From: Parietaria judaica
Lineage: Eukaryota > Streptophyta > Magnoliopsida > Rosales > Urticaceae
Reading direction: 5' to 3'
Assembly: GCA_954871525.1 (NCBI GenBank)
Contig: OX940864.1
Location: 15,184,001-15,248,000 of the forward strand
Length of the DNA stretch: 64,000 nt
Shown here: one piece after another, positions 33,717 to 47,708 of the stretch
Position numbering within the stretch: the stretch's first letter is position 1
Layout: every line of letters begins with the position of its first letter
Notes under the pieces: generated by a model
Told to the model about the DNA's origin: nothing
Databases searched by the model: none
What the model saw: only the letters and a program-made list of their open reading frames with translations
Position numbers and translations under genes: made by a program

Positions 33717-35066
33717 AAGGAATCGAAAATCGCGATTTTCGAACGATTATCGAGCGATTATCGCTGAAATTGGGCATCTCGGTAACTTATCTCCTCTTAT
33801 CGTTGTCGTTTTATACTTATCGCGATTTTTCGATTCGAAAAGCAAGTCACTTATCGAGCAAAGTTTTCAAGTGTATTTTTTCGAAAAGCTTGTTACTTTT
33901 CGGTCAAAAACGATAAGTCAACCCCCGTTTAGTTTTTTCTTTTTCGCGGCAAAAGTTTCAATTTCTTTTAATTTTGGAATTTAAAGGTATTTTTAGGGTT
34001 TTTTTTAGTGGATCTTGAATGTTTTGAAGTTTAAATGTTGTATACGTATGAATCATGTCAAATTTTCACAATTTTATTCTATATTTCATATAGTTACATA
34101 GAAAGCTATTAGGTTGAATGAAAGTTCAAGTTTGAGTTTCATGGTACTTTGATTGTACATTTTAGGTTTTGAATCAAATGTTATAGTTGAATTTGATTTT
34201 TTTAGGTTTATTAAGGAATATGGATGAATTATAATAGTTTGTGTGATTTTTTTTTATTTTTTTTTGCAGATTTGGGGTGATTTTAGTGTTTGTTAGAATT
34301 GTTTATATAATTGCGGTAAAAGTATTTATTTTTTGGAAATTAATGAACTTGAGCTATATTTTTAATATTTTTGATGTAATTTCATTGTTTAACAATGTAT
34401 ATAATTAGGAAACTGTGAGTTTGACATAATTTTTTTTTGCAATTTGATGTTTTCCCGAATTGTCCAATTATTGCGGCAAAAGTACATATGTTTCAGAAAT
34501 TGGTTAATTGAGCTAGTTAATCAACTTTTTTGGTGTAATTTCATTTTACAATATTGTATATAATTCATAAATTGTGTGGTTGACATAATTTGTTTCGTAA
34601 TTTGACGTTTTCCAACTATTGAGGCAAAAGTACATATTTTTAGGAAATTGGTTAAATTGAGCTAGTTCTTCAATTTTTTTTATACAACTTCAAGTGGGCA
34701 GATTTTATATAATTAACAATTGGTGATTTTAAAATATTTTATTTTAGTAAAATATGACTTTGACTCTTTCCAAAATATATCAAATAAGCATATTTTATCT
34801 AATAGTAAATAAATAAAGAGAGCATTTTGACTAACAAGTTACAACTTATAATTTGTAAATAATAATTGTTATTATAATTTATTTTTTTATAGGTTTTCCA
34901 TCGATAAATCCATCGATAACCGATTAATCCATCGATAAGTTCGATAAGTTTCGATAACGGCAAACGATAATTTTTATAGGTTTTCCATCGATAAATCCAT
35001 CGGTAAACGATTACTCCGTCGATAACGGCAAACGATTTTTCGGCAAAAACGGCATTTTGAACTTTG
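33717..35066. mobile_element. Non-autonomous hAT-like element, 1350 bp, with CGATAA subterminal repeats
   Basis: The element is bounded by CAAGGAATCGAAAATCG on the left and the imperfect inverse AACGGCATTTTGAACTTTG on the right. It is flanked by the perfect 8-bp duplication GTTCCAAC (33709-33716 and 35067-35074). Subterminal zones are rich in TTATCG/CGATAA words. The interior (about 33950-34850) is AT-rich, with repeated GCGGCAAAAGTA-like motifs and no transposase. The shorter element at 50060-50543 has the same end sequence (CAAGGTTCGA) and the same subterminal motif. Confidence 0.83.
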
Positions 35067-35074
35067 GTTCCAAC

Positions 35075-38000
35075 ACATCACACAATTCTTCTCCCATGGC
35101 AGATAGAGCTCAAAACACATTGTCTAACAAGTCCCAATGGACCCTTAACATTCTGAGGGAATGAAAGAAGTAGTTCAGAAATTTTATTATACCATACTAT
35201 ATATATATATATATATATATCAGAAGGCTTGATGCTATTATGTAGGGGTAAGAAGTTTAAACCAGAATCACTTTATTCACTGAAAACCGGGGTTGGCCGG
35301 AACTGAAAATCAGAATATTTGGTTTTACGAAACTAGTATTGAATTTCTTTTTTGTGCATTTTTTACTTTTTAATTTATCAATTGTAAAAAAAAAATATCA
35401 TTACATATTTAGGATACAAATTTTAGAATTAGTCATTTTCTTCCTTTATTTAAGTTTGATATTTTCTTAAAAAAAATCTTCTTCTTCATAACATGATTCC
35501 AGCCTCGCTTTCTCAAACATCGAATATCCGATTCCGATACCTTTGAAAATCCAAAATTAAAAAACCTGAAATGGTAACACTAATTTCACTCGTAAGTCTA
35601 GACTATTAAGTTATAATGATCACAAGTTTTCTCAAGAATTCTTGATACTATAATAAATACATAATATTCTAGACATTGCAAAGATCATTAGAGGCTATGC
35701 ATTGCCTGAAATTTAAAGCTATATATCTAATCCGAGTCCCTACAAAGTGAAGAGTGCTCCATTTCATGGATCTGAATTTGTGTGGCTCAACTCTCAACCA
35801 TGTAACCGCAAATCCTTAATTGCTTTTAAAAGAAGGGAATAAGTACCTAATTTTGTAACAAGTGTTCCGGCCTGAGCCTCAATCTTTTTTAGTTACAATA
35901 GTATGTAAAAGGCCACAAACAATGTTGATGCCTCAATATTGTCCATGTTGAGCTAACATCTGTTACATGAGAGACATGCATACGTCTCTAATTTAATAAA
36001 AGGTTTGAACAATTATTGATGTTTTTCAGAGTTCAATTGTAGACATACACGTGTCCCACATGGAACAGAACTTAACGAGACATGGGCGGAATCGGACACC
36101 GATACTATTCTGTAGCCTGCACATACTATAGACGCTAAAAACATAGATTGAAATATGTTGGCGCAATTAGTACCAAATTGAATACTTATGCCGCAAATAT
36201 CCTTTTAAGAATATTCACAGTTTATCCCTTTTCTCAAAGTGGAGAATCCATATCTCAGCTTATGCTAGAGCGAAGAGTCAATTTGATAGCCGATAGCTCT
36301 CAATATGGCCATTTTCTGTGGCAATTCGGTTAGTGAAGTGTGTTTTCTTCAGATAAGAAAATGGAAAGTGCCATCTTTATTTTATTCTGATATTTGACAG
36401 CATTGCCTTCAAGGAATCTGATGCTTGCACTATGTGTAAACCCTAGTTCAAACAAGTTTCATGGAGATACAAATCATGAACTTTTGCCTATCAAGTCCTA
36501 TTCACGTGCCACTATGACATGACCACACATGTCCATGGAAATCTCTCCATATAGGAGATAATGCTCAATCATTAAACCCTAATCATAAATCTAATCATGT
36601 TAGGATGATCAACATTTTAATATGATTGACAAACTTTAAAAAGGGTTATTATTGGAATTTGGAGTACCCATCTTTACACTTTAATGCATGAGGTCAAAAG
36701 GTTAAATTTGATTTTATTGTGTCACATTTTCTGTTTCTTAAAGCTATAAAAGCTTATTTGCACTCATGGTCGTCACATAAGTATATGATTAATAATATCC
36801 TTAATTGCAATTTTACTTTTTTGTTTATTGACGGTATTGGACTGATTCCGCATTAGAAATAGAATCGTATTGGAAGAGAACGGAAGAGCGAATCTATCTA
36901 GACATGACTCTTGATCGACGGCTAACATCATAATCAATTATTTTTTTTATTCTATTTTGGCTAAATATCTCACCAATAAAATATATATTTTCATTTATGG
37001 ATGACTTCTAATCATTTAGAAAAATGGTTATCCATCAAGTCTTCCAACAAGATGAAACCACATTAAAGTGTCTTAACTACCATTCGCTTGATAGTTGATA
37101 ACTTGATATCGACCTCTCATGGCAGATTTTTTTGTTTTTTTTTTTCTTCTTTTAATTCTTACTTTTCTTTTAACAAAAAAAATCAATGAAAAAAAAAAAA
37201 AAAAACCAACATATGACTTTGTTCATTAGGCTCATGTAACTCAAGAAACTAAATTTGTATCCATTTATAAATCTTCTAAATATCCAAAAGTCAAAACCGA
37301 TCTAGCATGTGCAATTAGCAAAGAATATTAATAAATTAAAGGTGAAACCAAGTTTAAGAAAAAGTTTTTTAGACCCGGAACTTGGTATCGAAAAAATGAG
37401 ATCAATCAGTATCGAATCGTGGTACCCAAAAATTTAGATAAAAGAAAAAAAAATCAATTTTCAAAACTGGGTATTTTTCGATTCCGTGTATGTGTATCTT
37501 TAGAGCCTAATTAAAATGAAATGAATGCATATTCGAAAGATGTCTCGTAGTGTTTGGAGATATGAATATCCCAAAGGGAAGGCACAACAAGAGCTTACCA
37601 TTTCTTTATGGGATGAGACAAGATGACCCGAAGTGAAAAACTGACCTCTCTCTCAACATGTGGATTGAGTTCAATACTAGAAAATTCTCACATTTTTAAT
37701 TGGACCCACTTCACAAAAAAAATAAAAAAATAATAATGATCAAATAACATAATAAAATAAAACTAGTGGTGGTTATATTATGTATTGTCGGTATAGAGTC
37801 TTGATCTTTCTTTTCTTTTTTCCTTTCCTTGACGACGACTCCATTAGAAAGTCAAAACACTTAAAAATATTCATAAATTAAAAAGGCCTTAATTAATACA
37901 AAGTATAAAGGATATAAAGTGATGTTTCGTAAAACCATAATTAATATAAAGATATTAACGGCAACACTTTTTTTTTTAGAGAGATATCTTCTTTAAAAAA

Positions 38001-41000
38001 AAAAAGATTAATTACACAATCTTCTTTTTTGTTTATTTTTCAAGATTTTATTATCTTTAGAAAATTACTATAAATCACTTAATTTTGGGTCTCTTAAATT
38101 AAACAATACAATTGAGAGAGAGAGTCTAATCCTTCCTAATATCGATCTTATAGAAATTAATTCAAAATTCTCTCTTTTTCATTTTTATTTTTTAAATCTA
38201 AGGGCATAAATTATATAGGGAGGGAGAGAGAGGAGTTTAGGAAAGATCTAGTAGGATTTGAAAGAGAAAATTAAATAGACGCTTGTAATTTATTGTAGTT
38301 TTTCACTATTAACAAGATGCCACTTCAAGTTCTCTTACATTCATATAGTGTCTAAATGATGGTATTATGGGTTCTTTTGAACGTTGTCGTTTTTTATTAT
38401 CAACTTTTGATGATATAGAGTAGGTTTGGATTCCTAGGAACTACAATGTATTGGCTCACCACGTTTGTAAGTGGGCTATAAGTGCAAAACATTTTGGCCT
38501 TCTATCATCGTTGGATTTCCCTCCAGCAGTCGTGGAAGGAGTGTAGTCCGCTTTTTCACAATTTAATGGAATCCTTCTTTATCGAGCAAAATAAATAAAT
38601 AAATAAATAAACTAAAAGTGAATTCAAAGACTTCAGGGTAAATTTTGGCTCGAGTTAATGACTTTTTCTCCCAATTTATGTCTCGCCTTCAAAAATGAAT
38701 GCGTGACTCTTGATATAGATTTTTTTTTTTTTTTGCATAGCGGGTAGTTGTGGATCTCATAAAGTTGAGCGTGCCTCGACTGCATCCAATGGCCGCACCT
38801 CTCGCCTTCGAGAGGTTCTTGTGGCCAAAGATATGTCGTCCAGCCTGCCTACTTCGCAAAGCTTTCACACTGATCACCTCGTCATAAAGTTGTGACGAAA
38901 CTTCGACTCTGATTACCTCCTTCTGCTAAGGAGAGGTAACTTGTGAACGACACAAAAAAATAATCCAACATAGATTAGCTACGAGGAGATATTACGGTCA
39001 ATGTCCTTAAAATCATTCTTATCAAGAGATACCTTAAAAAAAAAAAAAAGTACTTCCGGAGATCTTTCCCATTGTGAGAGTTTTTCCACTTGGGTTTTCT
39101 TGGAACCTCGAGTTGAGCCATAAATTTAGTAGGCTTGATCCAAATATCAATTATATATTTTGGTATACGAAATTCATTGTTCTTAAACGATATTTTATCA
39201 AGACAAGAGATGACAGACAAGTCAATGCACGAATTAAAAACCTAATTTGATATGGATCGTTGACGTAACGTCCACATATGATGACCTCACATGTTGATCT
39301 TTTTTTGTCAAGCAATTGTATATCGTAATATTTTAGGTAGGTAAATTGCGATTCTTTTTTTTATATATATATATATATATATAATTAAATTAAAGTTATT
39401 GATTTGAATTTGATTGTTACTCTTGGTTTGTTCTTAGAAGATATTGTGGAAATATTAGATCATTTTGTGAAGTTTCAGGGTTTGAAATTAAATAAGTTCC
39501 ACATTTATTTTAATTATTAAAAACATGTGATATGTGCATATAATTATAATTGTTGACATTTTTGTTTATCTGAATTGGTTCCACCACAGATGGAAACATG
39601 AATTGATTACATTTTACACTACTTTTTTCTGATTTCTATAATTAATTATAACTATTTTAGTTCAATCCCATATAATTAGTAGAAAATGCCAATTATAACT
39701 AATTCTGAGACTTGCATCATAAACTAGTGATCATCTCGTGACTGATTTAATTTTCATCGTACACGAGAGAGAGACTCATCAAACCAAAACTTAGCTATTT
39801 AAAGATTTGATGTACCGTATTGTTTGATTTATTAGTAAAAGCAACTACGAACACACATATGCATGTATATAGTTAAAGATATACTTTTCCAATTGAAATT
39901 ACTTAACAGCTAGCCCTTCGCAGAAAAAGTACGTTAATTAGGGTTGATCATATCAAGTGTGTGTATATATACGTTGGAAAAAATAGGAATTCCGATAGTA
40001 AATAATCAAATGGACCTTGGCGAGATTAGTATTGGAGTTAGACTTTCGCGAGATTGCGTTGAATTCCCAAGTTTCAATCCGGACGGAAACGACTCTCGTT
40101 TGTATGTTTTTTGACCGGATCCTTCTTTAAGACTACTTAGTAGCCACTATATTGACTTAGGTTAATTAAATGCTTTATTAGACATAAATTAATCCGGATT
40201 AATCCTATGAGGCAATGAAGCCAAATAATTTACACACATACATATATATACAGGAACACTAACTCGGCACTCATAGTTAATGTTGTATGGTTTCAGCCAC
40301 TCATATTTGTATATATTGGTGGCTGTCACTATCTAATTGAATACTTATATTTATGATTTGGCCATTATTGAATTAGTGGAGCCAAAACAGTCATAATTGA
40401 TTGGGTCAATTTGTGCTCTAAATCTTACTACATATTGGCCATTCAATTTGCAGTACATGACCGCCACTTCCAATAAAAAAAAAATACAAGTTATTTTTAT
40501 GTAATTGTGATGTGTTCTTCGTCAAAACGTAACTAGAATCAAAATATAAATATATAGACCACGTTTATATCTAGAAAATCGTTATCGCGAGTCCACCACC
40601 CACAGTTAAAAGGCAAAAGCATGTATTTTTAAAATCTAAATGTCCATTACATTTAGTCTTTCGACGAACTTTGATTGCAACGCCTACGAAATAAAAGCAA
40701 TCGTCGCGAGAATGCAAGCCAAAAACGATCAATGATCACCGCAGAGGCAATATGATTCTCAACGGCTACTAATTGCTGACACATCATAGCGAGAATCGCC
40801 GTGAAGTACCAAACACCGAGCCTATGCCCCAAGCGCCATCAAGACATCACTACGATGTATACGCTTTTTATAAACACTACAAAACTTCTGTGATTAATTA
40901 ATACTTTTCTCACTCTACACATTTTCATATTGTCTATTAGAATATTATAAACTACTTAGGTGATTATTTCAAAGAGTGTCTACTATATCCTAAAATAAGA

Positions 41001-42300
41001 AAGATATTCGAGAAGTAAAGAAACAATACTATATACACTGCAATAAAAAATAACAATAGCCTGTGATTTTTACCATTATCCCATGCTACGTAAGATTAGT
41101 GTTTAATAACTCGTTTGTCATATAAATTAATTAATGTCAAAGAAATAAGAATGATAATTTACTAAAGGAAAGAATGTCAATATATAAGAATAAATCATTA
41201 TGGCTGAACCCACACAAAACAAAACAAAAAACAAAACAAAAAAGAAATAAAAAATAAAAAGTTTTCACAAAGAAAAATTAAAGGATGACACATACCTATT
41301 CTTCCCACATCTTTACTAATATATTCTACTTGAATTCAATGGCGAAGCAAACAATAAATAAATAAATAAAAAAGGAGGCCATAATTTTTAAATAAGATAT
41401 GGCATAGAATTATATATATTGCTTCACAATTTTTTTCTAAATCGCGTGTTTCTATTTCCTGAAAAAAAAAATCATAAAAATATTTTTCTCAATGTACACA
41501 AAATATAAGTTAGCACTCGTACTTGATTCTTCTGCATTCTTTTTCTTAGCACTTCATAAGTGTTTTATCAATGTCATAAAACTCTCTTCTTCTTTTTTTA
41601 CATATATTAACTTTTTCGTATTTGCTTGGCTGATACATGGTTTTGCTTCTGGTATTTTACAAGGTTAAAGCCAAAGATTATGATGCACTCTCATATATTA
41701 CAATGATATTATTGCCCAGAATTACGTATGATATGAGGGCACGCATTTTCTTCTTCTCATTGGGGTTGACCTCAGGACCTCCAGTGAGGCATGTAGTGGA
41801 GTAACCTCTAGCAAGCTTTGTTTCTTGTATTTCATTTTTATGATAACAGAGTGATAAACGATTCAGTTTCAGTAAGCTTAAAATGCTATAGTACATCGAT
41901 TCAGTGTTTTGTCCTGAAAAGTAGACACAACCACCACAAAAATAAAAATAAGAATATTCAAACCTAGCCCACCCATGTCCATCAAGCGTCGCCTTTTCTA
42001 AAATGTTGAGCTCTCCGTCTCGCCATCGTTACTCGTATGTTTTGGTCGCCACTCTCTGCCTCGTCTCTTCACAGAAATAGAGAGAAACCAAAAAAAAAGT
42101 ATTTCTAGGATTTTGAAAGTTAATTTGATCAAACTTCAAAGGGTACAAAAATAAAATTAAAATAGAGAACAATGGTATATTCTGGCTATTTTGAAAATAG
42201 CGGGTATATATATTTTCTTAAAATGAATAAATTAAACGTGACATGTGATCTGTGACATATGACACATGATACGTGAAAAAGCAAAGTGACTCCAACAATA
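35075..42300. other. Long gene-free intergenic region
   Basis: I see no supported gene in about 7.2 kb. Contents: a (TA)n tract at about 35198-35220; a fragment at 35243-35340 starting TAGGGGTAAG with ACCGG words, probably the end of an element like 14029-14995; and a segment at 35850-36160 whose halves are partly inverse to each other (ACATGAGAGACATGCA versus GACATACACGTGTCCCACAT), probably an old MITE. There is also a more GC-rich stretch at 38735-38960 with no identifiable product, microsatellites near 39362-39383, and a unique-looking stretch at 40600-40860. Otherwise it is AT-rich with homopolymer runs. Confidence 0.55.
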
Positions 42301-42320
42301 TTATCTCCAAGAAAGACCTC

Positions 42321-42328
42321 TATAAATA
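42321..42328 (+). promoter_or_regulatory. TATA box of the carbonic anhydrase gene
   Basis: TATAAATA lies 124 bp upstream of the first ATG (42445), in the CCTCTATAAATACACCC context common to plant core promoters. Transcription would start near 42350. Confidence 0.65.
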
Positions 42329-42444
42329 CACCCAATAGGGTTCTCCAAATTATCATATTTCTAGCTTTCTAGTCTATTTAAGAAAGAAAATAACCATAAA
42401 ATCCTATCAAATTCTTTGGTTATACACCAATATTTCCAGTTATA

Positions 42445-45400
42445 ATGCAAAGAAGAGAAGAAGTATTCACCAAAATGAACTCACTACTTCCTTTCTCCTT
42501 CTTCGTCCTCTCATTGCTCATCGCTAACTCTTCCTTTACCAAAGCACAAGGTACTATATCTATATATATATATATATATATATTTGAAATTTATCTTTAA
42601 CATGCATGGACTTGTTTTACTTTTGAGACGATGAGAGTTGATCGGTTTTCGATGTTTTGCGGGGAGAAGGGAGCCTGCCTACATTCACTTACGTGGGCCA
42701 CAAGAACGGGCCGAATGAGTGGGGCCATCTGTGCCGGGAATACACGCAGTGCGGTAAAGGTGTACACCAGTCGCCGGTGAACATCGTGAGAAGCGCGGTT
42801 GTTCGGAACAAGAAGCTCACTCCTTTGACCAGGGGCTACAGAACCGTCAATGCCACACTCATCGACAATGGCTACTACGTTGAGGTACGTGTTAATAGAT
42901 AAGGTTACTTAAGTGGTCGAATATTTGAACTAGTATTTGCGCTTTTATTATTAAAATTAAAACAAAAAAACAAAACAGCAAAAACCGTTTGGTTGGGTCA
43001 TACTCTGATCATGAGATCTAACATATACCTCCCATGTCTTCTTTAATTATAAATTTATTTATTTATTTAGCCATTTTTATTTTCATCAGCTTAATATTAC
43101 TCCTTATTTCAATTTCCGTATAGATTCATTTTTTTTTTGTTTTTTGTGCCATTTTATTCAATTTTTAGAAAAGAATATCATATATAGTAACAAAAAGCGA
43201 CTAAAATATACCATATGCCATTTATTATTCTTTTATTTTTATTTAATTAAAATATTTTTGAGAGATAAGGGTGAAACTGAAAGTGAAGTGTACCTTTGAC
43301 TTGAACTAAGGGGGATAAGTAAAAAATAAAGAGGATATATTTAATAATAACAAATATTACTCAAGTATATGACTTTCTTAAATACAACATTATGGTTAGA
43401 ACTTAGTAATAAACTGAGAAAATTTACGTAGAAATATTTCCTTTTTCCATTACTGAAGTCACGTGAGTTAAAAAATAAATAAATTAAATATGTATCAAAA
43501 GAAAGCAAAATGCGATAAACACATTTCAAGAGAAATGTTGTGTTTCTTTAGCAAACTAATTAACATTATTTGGACCCAGAATTCGAATCATGCTTAAGTT
43601 TTGGACCCGGTTTTACTCGTAATCGAATTAATCAATTTGCGTTCGTTATTTGTAGGTGGCTTACGAACACGAAGCAGGGACAATAGAGATACATGGTAAG
43701 CAATACACTTTGAAGCAAATGCATTGGCATTCTCCTTCAGAACACAGGGTTGAAGGAGTGCAGTAAGTTCTCTCTTTCTCTCCTTAAATTTCTATATTTA
43801 TTAGGTTAAACGGAAATTAATTAATTAATTATATACATATTTTTAAATATATAGTTTTTATAAACTTGTGATATTACAGTAGGGAAACAAAAAATATTTT
43901 TGTTGTAAATATGGTAAATTCGGTATATTATAAGTTCTCGATTCTTAAATTTTGGAAAAATTCGAACCAGTATTGTACACAACTACACATTGGTAAACTC
44001 GGTATACTATTTCAATATCATTGAACTATGAAAAAATTCAACACTTGAAATTGATTCCGGAAAAATAATCTAGAATTTCGATTCCGTTTTTAAAGTGCTA
44101 ATATATTTGGACCACTGGATATTGGCTAAATTCTTTGGAATTTTCTTTTTTTTTTTATTAAAAAATAATTTTTGGAATTCCTACCTATCATATTAATGGA
44201 CTACATGCTAGCAATCTTTATCACTTAATTAATGAAAAAAGAATTTGATTAACTAAAGATGGAAAATTTATCCATTGACCAATTTGTTGTGGTTGTAAAT
44301 TTCTAATTCGGTGTTATTAGCATTAAAAAAGTGTTGAAAATGTAATATTATTAGGCATACTATTGTCTCTCATTTTTTATTTTTTATTTTATTTTTGTCT
44401 AAGATATAGTGGTACACATTAGAGGCTATGTGCCTATGTTTATCTATGCTCATAGATTCTCCTGAAATGAGTAGTTTTCCTATCTGATAGTGAACACATC
44501 AAATGCTAAATTCAAAATAGCCATTAATTTTGGGACCAATATCATATTCCTACACAAATGACCTTTATAAAGTCATTCATGTGGTTTTCTTAGGTAGACA
44601 ATTTAATTGATTATCTCAGGAGGACCTTATGACTTATTCAATTAGAGTAAATATTGTTAATATATATCCTCAATTTTTTATTCTATATTTTTTTATTAAT
44701 TATTTTATTTCTATTTGCTCAGTAAATTCTATTTCCTATTAGTTCACTCATGAACTTATTACTATTATTATTGTCTATCTCTTGATTTTTTTTTTAAATG
44801 TATTTTGTATCTGCTTATCCCCTGAAATTTTAATTTGCATTAAATATTTTTTGTAAATATTTACCAGTCCTATAATAATCTTAGGACAAACTTTTCTTTC
44901 TTTATATTTTAAAAATACTTATAGCCAACTTATGTAAGAAAATCATCGATGTTTCTACTTTTTGGATTTTGTGGCTTTTTTTTGTAGCCAACTTATCAAA
45001 GCTCGTTGTTTCCATCCTATAGCTAAAAATGACAATTTCACCTTTAAAATTAACAAAAATTAATAAATGTTTGGTGTAGATGGATCATGTCGACGTATAT
45101 AGTGATAATTTCATGAAAAAAAAGAGTATATTATAATTTTCGGGACCAAGGGAACGATAAAAGAAAATAACCAAAGAGTGATCTGACAAAATAATAAGTT
45201 TAAGGACAGACTAATAAAAAAAAAAGGGGGAAGCAATGTAAAATGATAATTTTTGATGTATTAGTGATTTTTTTACTCAAAACAGAAATAATTAATTTAA
45301 CTTTATAATTTTCCTAGCAGTAAACGATTTTTATAAATTTTTTAACTTAATCAAACATCACACTTATTTGTCACTTATGTGAAGAAGAGTTGGTGAAATT

Positions 45401-46875
45401 TGAGACTATTGGGCTTGAATTAACTAAGGCCCATTAAAAGGCCACACTCTCTCTCCCAGCCCAGTCAAATGAAAAAGAAACTCATAGAAGCCCAATATGT
45501 TCTATTTTTATTTTTCTTCTTATACTTAACTAGAAGCAAAGCAAAAACGATTAGTTATAACTTATACTTATTTAATTAAATTAATCCATTACAGGTTCCC
45601 AGCAGAGCTACACTTAGTCCATCAAGCAGAGGATAAAAGCTATGCAGTTGTGGCGATTCTATACAAATATGGTGCACCTGATCCAATTATCTCCAAGGTC
45701 TTTTTTTTCCTCCATTAAATTTAGAGTAATATCAATAATAATATCGCAGCTTAATTTTTTATTAAATACATTTTATTATCTTATATAATTCATCTGGTTT
45801 TTACCATAAACATTTTAGTTTTGGAAAAATCCTCTAAGAACCCCCCATCTATGATCTATCGGTATTTCTTATAATATTAACTTTTTTTTAGACCCTGATC
45901 TTTAATATTTGCAAAGTTTCAAAGCTCGTCATTTCCGTTTTATATTAAAAATGATGAGCGTTTGGTACATACTAAAAGTTTGGGAGGAAGAATTAATGAA
46001 TACATATTGATACGAGGGAAAATTGATAACGATCGATTAGTTCACGAAGTATTCCTAATCTTTAAAGTAATAAATTCAATGGAGTTATATTGATAAGTTC
46101 ACTATGCAAATTAATAATAAAACGTTCATTTTTTGTGTATAAAACTTCTACAACCATGCTTAGTAATAAATTATAATGATTAATTAATTGTTGAGAAAAT
46201 AATAGTATTTACTCCAATATAAGTGAACAATAATCAAAGGGAAACTTGCAAAAATGACTAAAAAAACACCATATTTCAACTTTTAAACACATGTTGAAAA
46301 AATACATAATTATAAACTTTGTCCAATTTAAGACATTTTTACCCCTGATTAATTAACTCCTAAATTGTCCCTAAATTACCAATAACTGTCCCCAAAATCC
46401 AAATTACTGTCCCCAAATCTGAAGAAATTGTCCCAAGAATATTACTCATACAACCTCCCGAAAACTGCCCAGAAAACTGTCCCTAAATTACCAAAAGTTG
46501 TCCCCTAAATTCAAATTATTGTCCTCAAGGATCATAAGAAACTGTCCCAAGAATGTTAATCATACAACCTCCCTAATGTTAATCAGGGGTAAAAATGTCT
46601 TAAATTGGACAAAGTTTAGAATTATGTATTTTTTCAATATGAGTTTAAAAGTTGAAATATGGTGTTTTTTTGGGTCATTTTTGCAAGTTTCCCTAATCAA
46701 ATGGCAGAAGTAGCCTGTAGTGAATGTGGTTCAAATCACACCTCAAAAAAAATAAAAATAAAAAATTTATTGTACAATTAAACCCCAAATATAAATTATT
46801 AATTTTCTAAAATTTAAATATAACCTCTCAAATTAAATATGAATTCGTATTTAGTAATTATTGGTTTCGTCACTG

Positions 46876-46946
<71 letters not shown>

Positions 46947-47671
46947 GTGCAGATCAAGGCGAAAGTGGATGAGCTGGCAAAGGAGGTAAATCTAGGGCAT
47001 GATCACGCTCATATTCCGTTGGGAATATTCAGTCTGAAGCAATTGAAGAAAGGAACAAGAAAATACTACAGATACGTTGGATCTCTCACCACTCCCCCTT
47101 GTGCCGAGGACCTCATTTGGAACATCCTCGGAAAGGTTAACTTTTTTGCGGCCTAAATACCTCCTCTTTTAGTTTCTGACACTATAATATTAATACTTAG
47201 CGTTAAAATCTAGTATTAAAAATACCAACTTTTCGCTTTTCAAAACCTATGATTTAAGCTAACCTATCTTGTTTGGCCTAGTGGTAATTCCATTACATAC
47301 CTATTCAAGAGGTCACGGGTTCAAATCCCATGTGACTCAAATGAGTGCCCCATTTACATATTTGTAAACTTGGCTAATAGTGTCACATGTTCTTACACTG
47401 AATATATATAGTAATGCAAGAGTGCATTGTAACATTGGCTAATAGCCCTATTATTAAAAAAAAAAAAAAAAAAACTATGGTTTAAGTTAGGTGGTGAAAA
47501 CCACTAACATAACATTTTTTAGCACTTTTAAAAAAATAATCGTAATTCAGTATGAACCATTGAAGCTATATGTACCTTCTTATCGTAAAATTTTGACATT
47601 TCGAACCCGTATAATTTAAAAAAATATTATTGTAGAAGTCATAGGATAGGTTTTTTATTTTTCCTCTACCA

Positions 47672-47708
<37 letters not shown>

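Noticed and set aside
33468..33767. Small gene 3' of the thioredoxin-fold gene
   Set aside because: Both strands have short open frames with no recognisable domain, and the frame runs into the hAT element.
38689..38960. Possible transposon or gene fragment, more GC-rich than its surroundings
   Set aside because: There is no open frame with a recognisable motif and no terminal repeats, so it is left as unidentified spacer.
42657..42902. Separate small gene starting at an internal ATG
   Set aside because: It is exon 2 of the carbonic anhydrase gene read through its splice sites.
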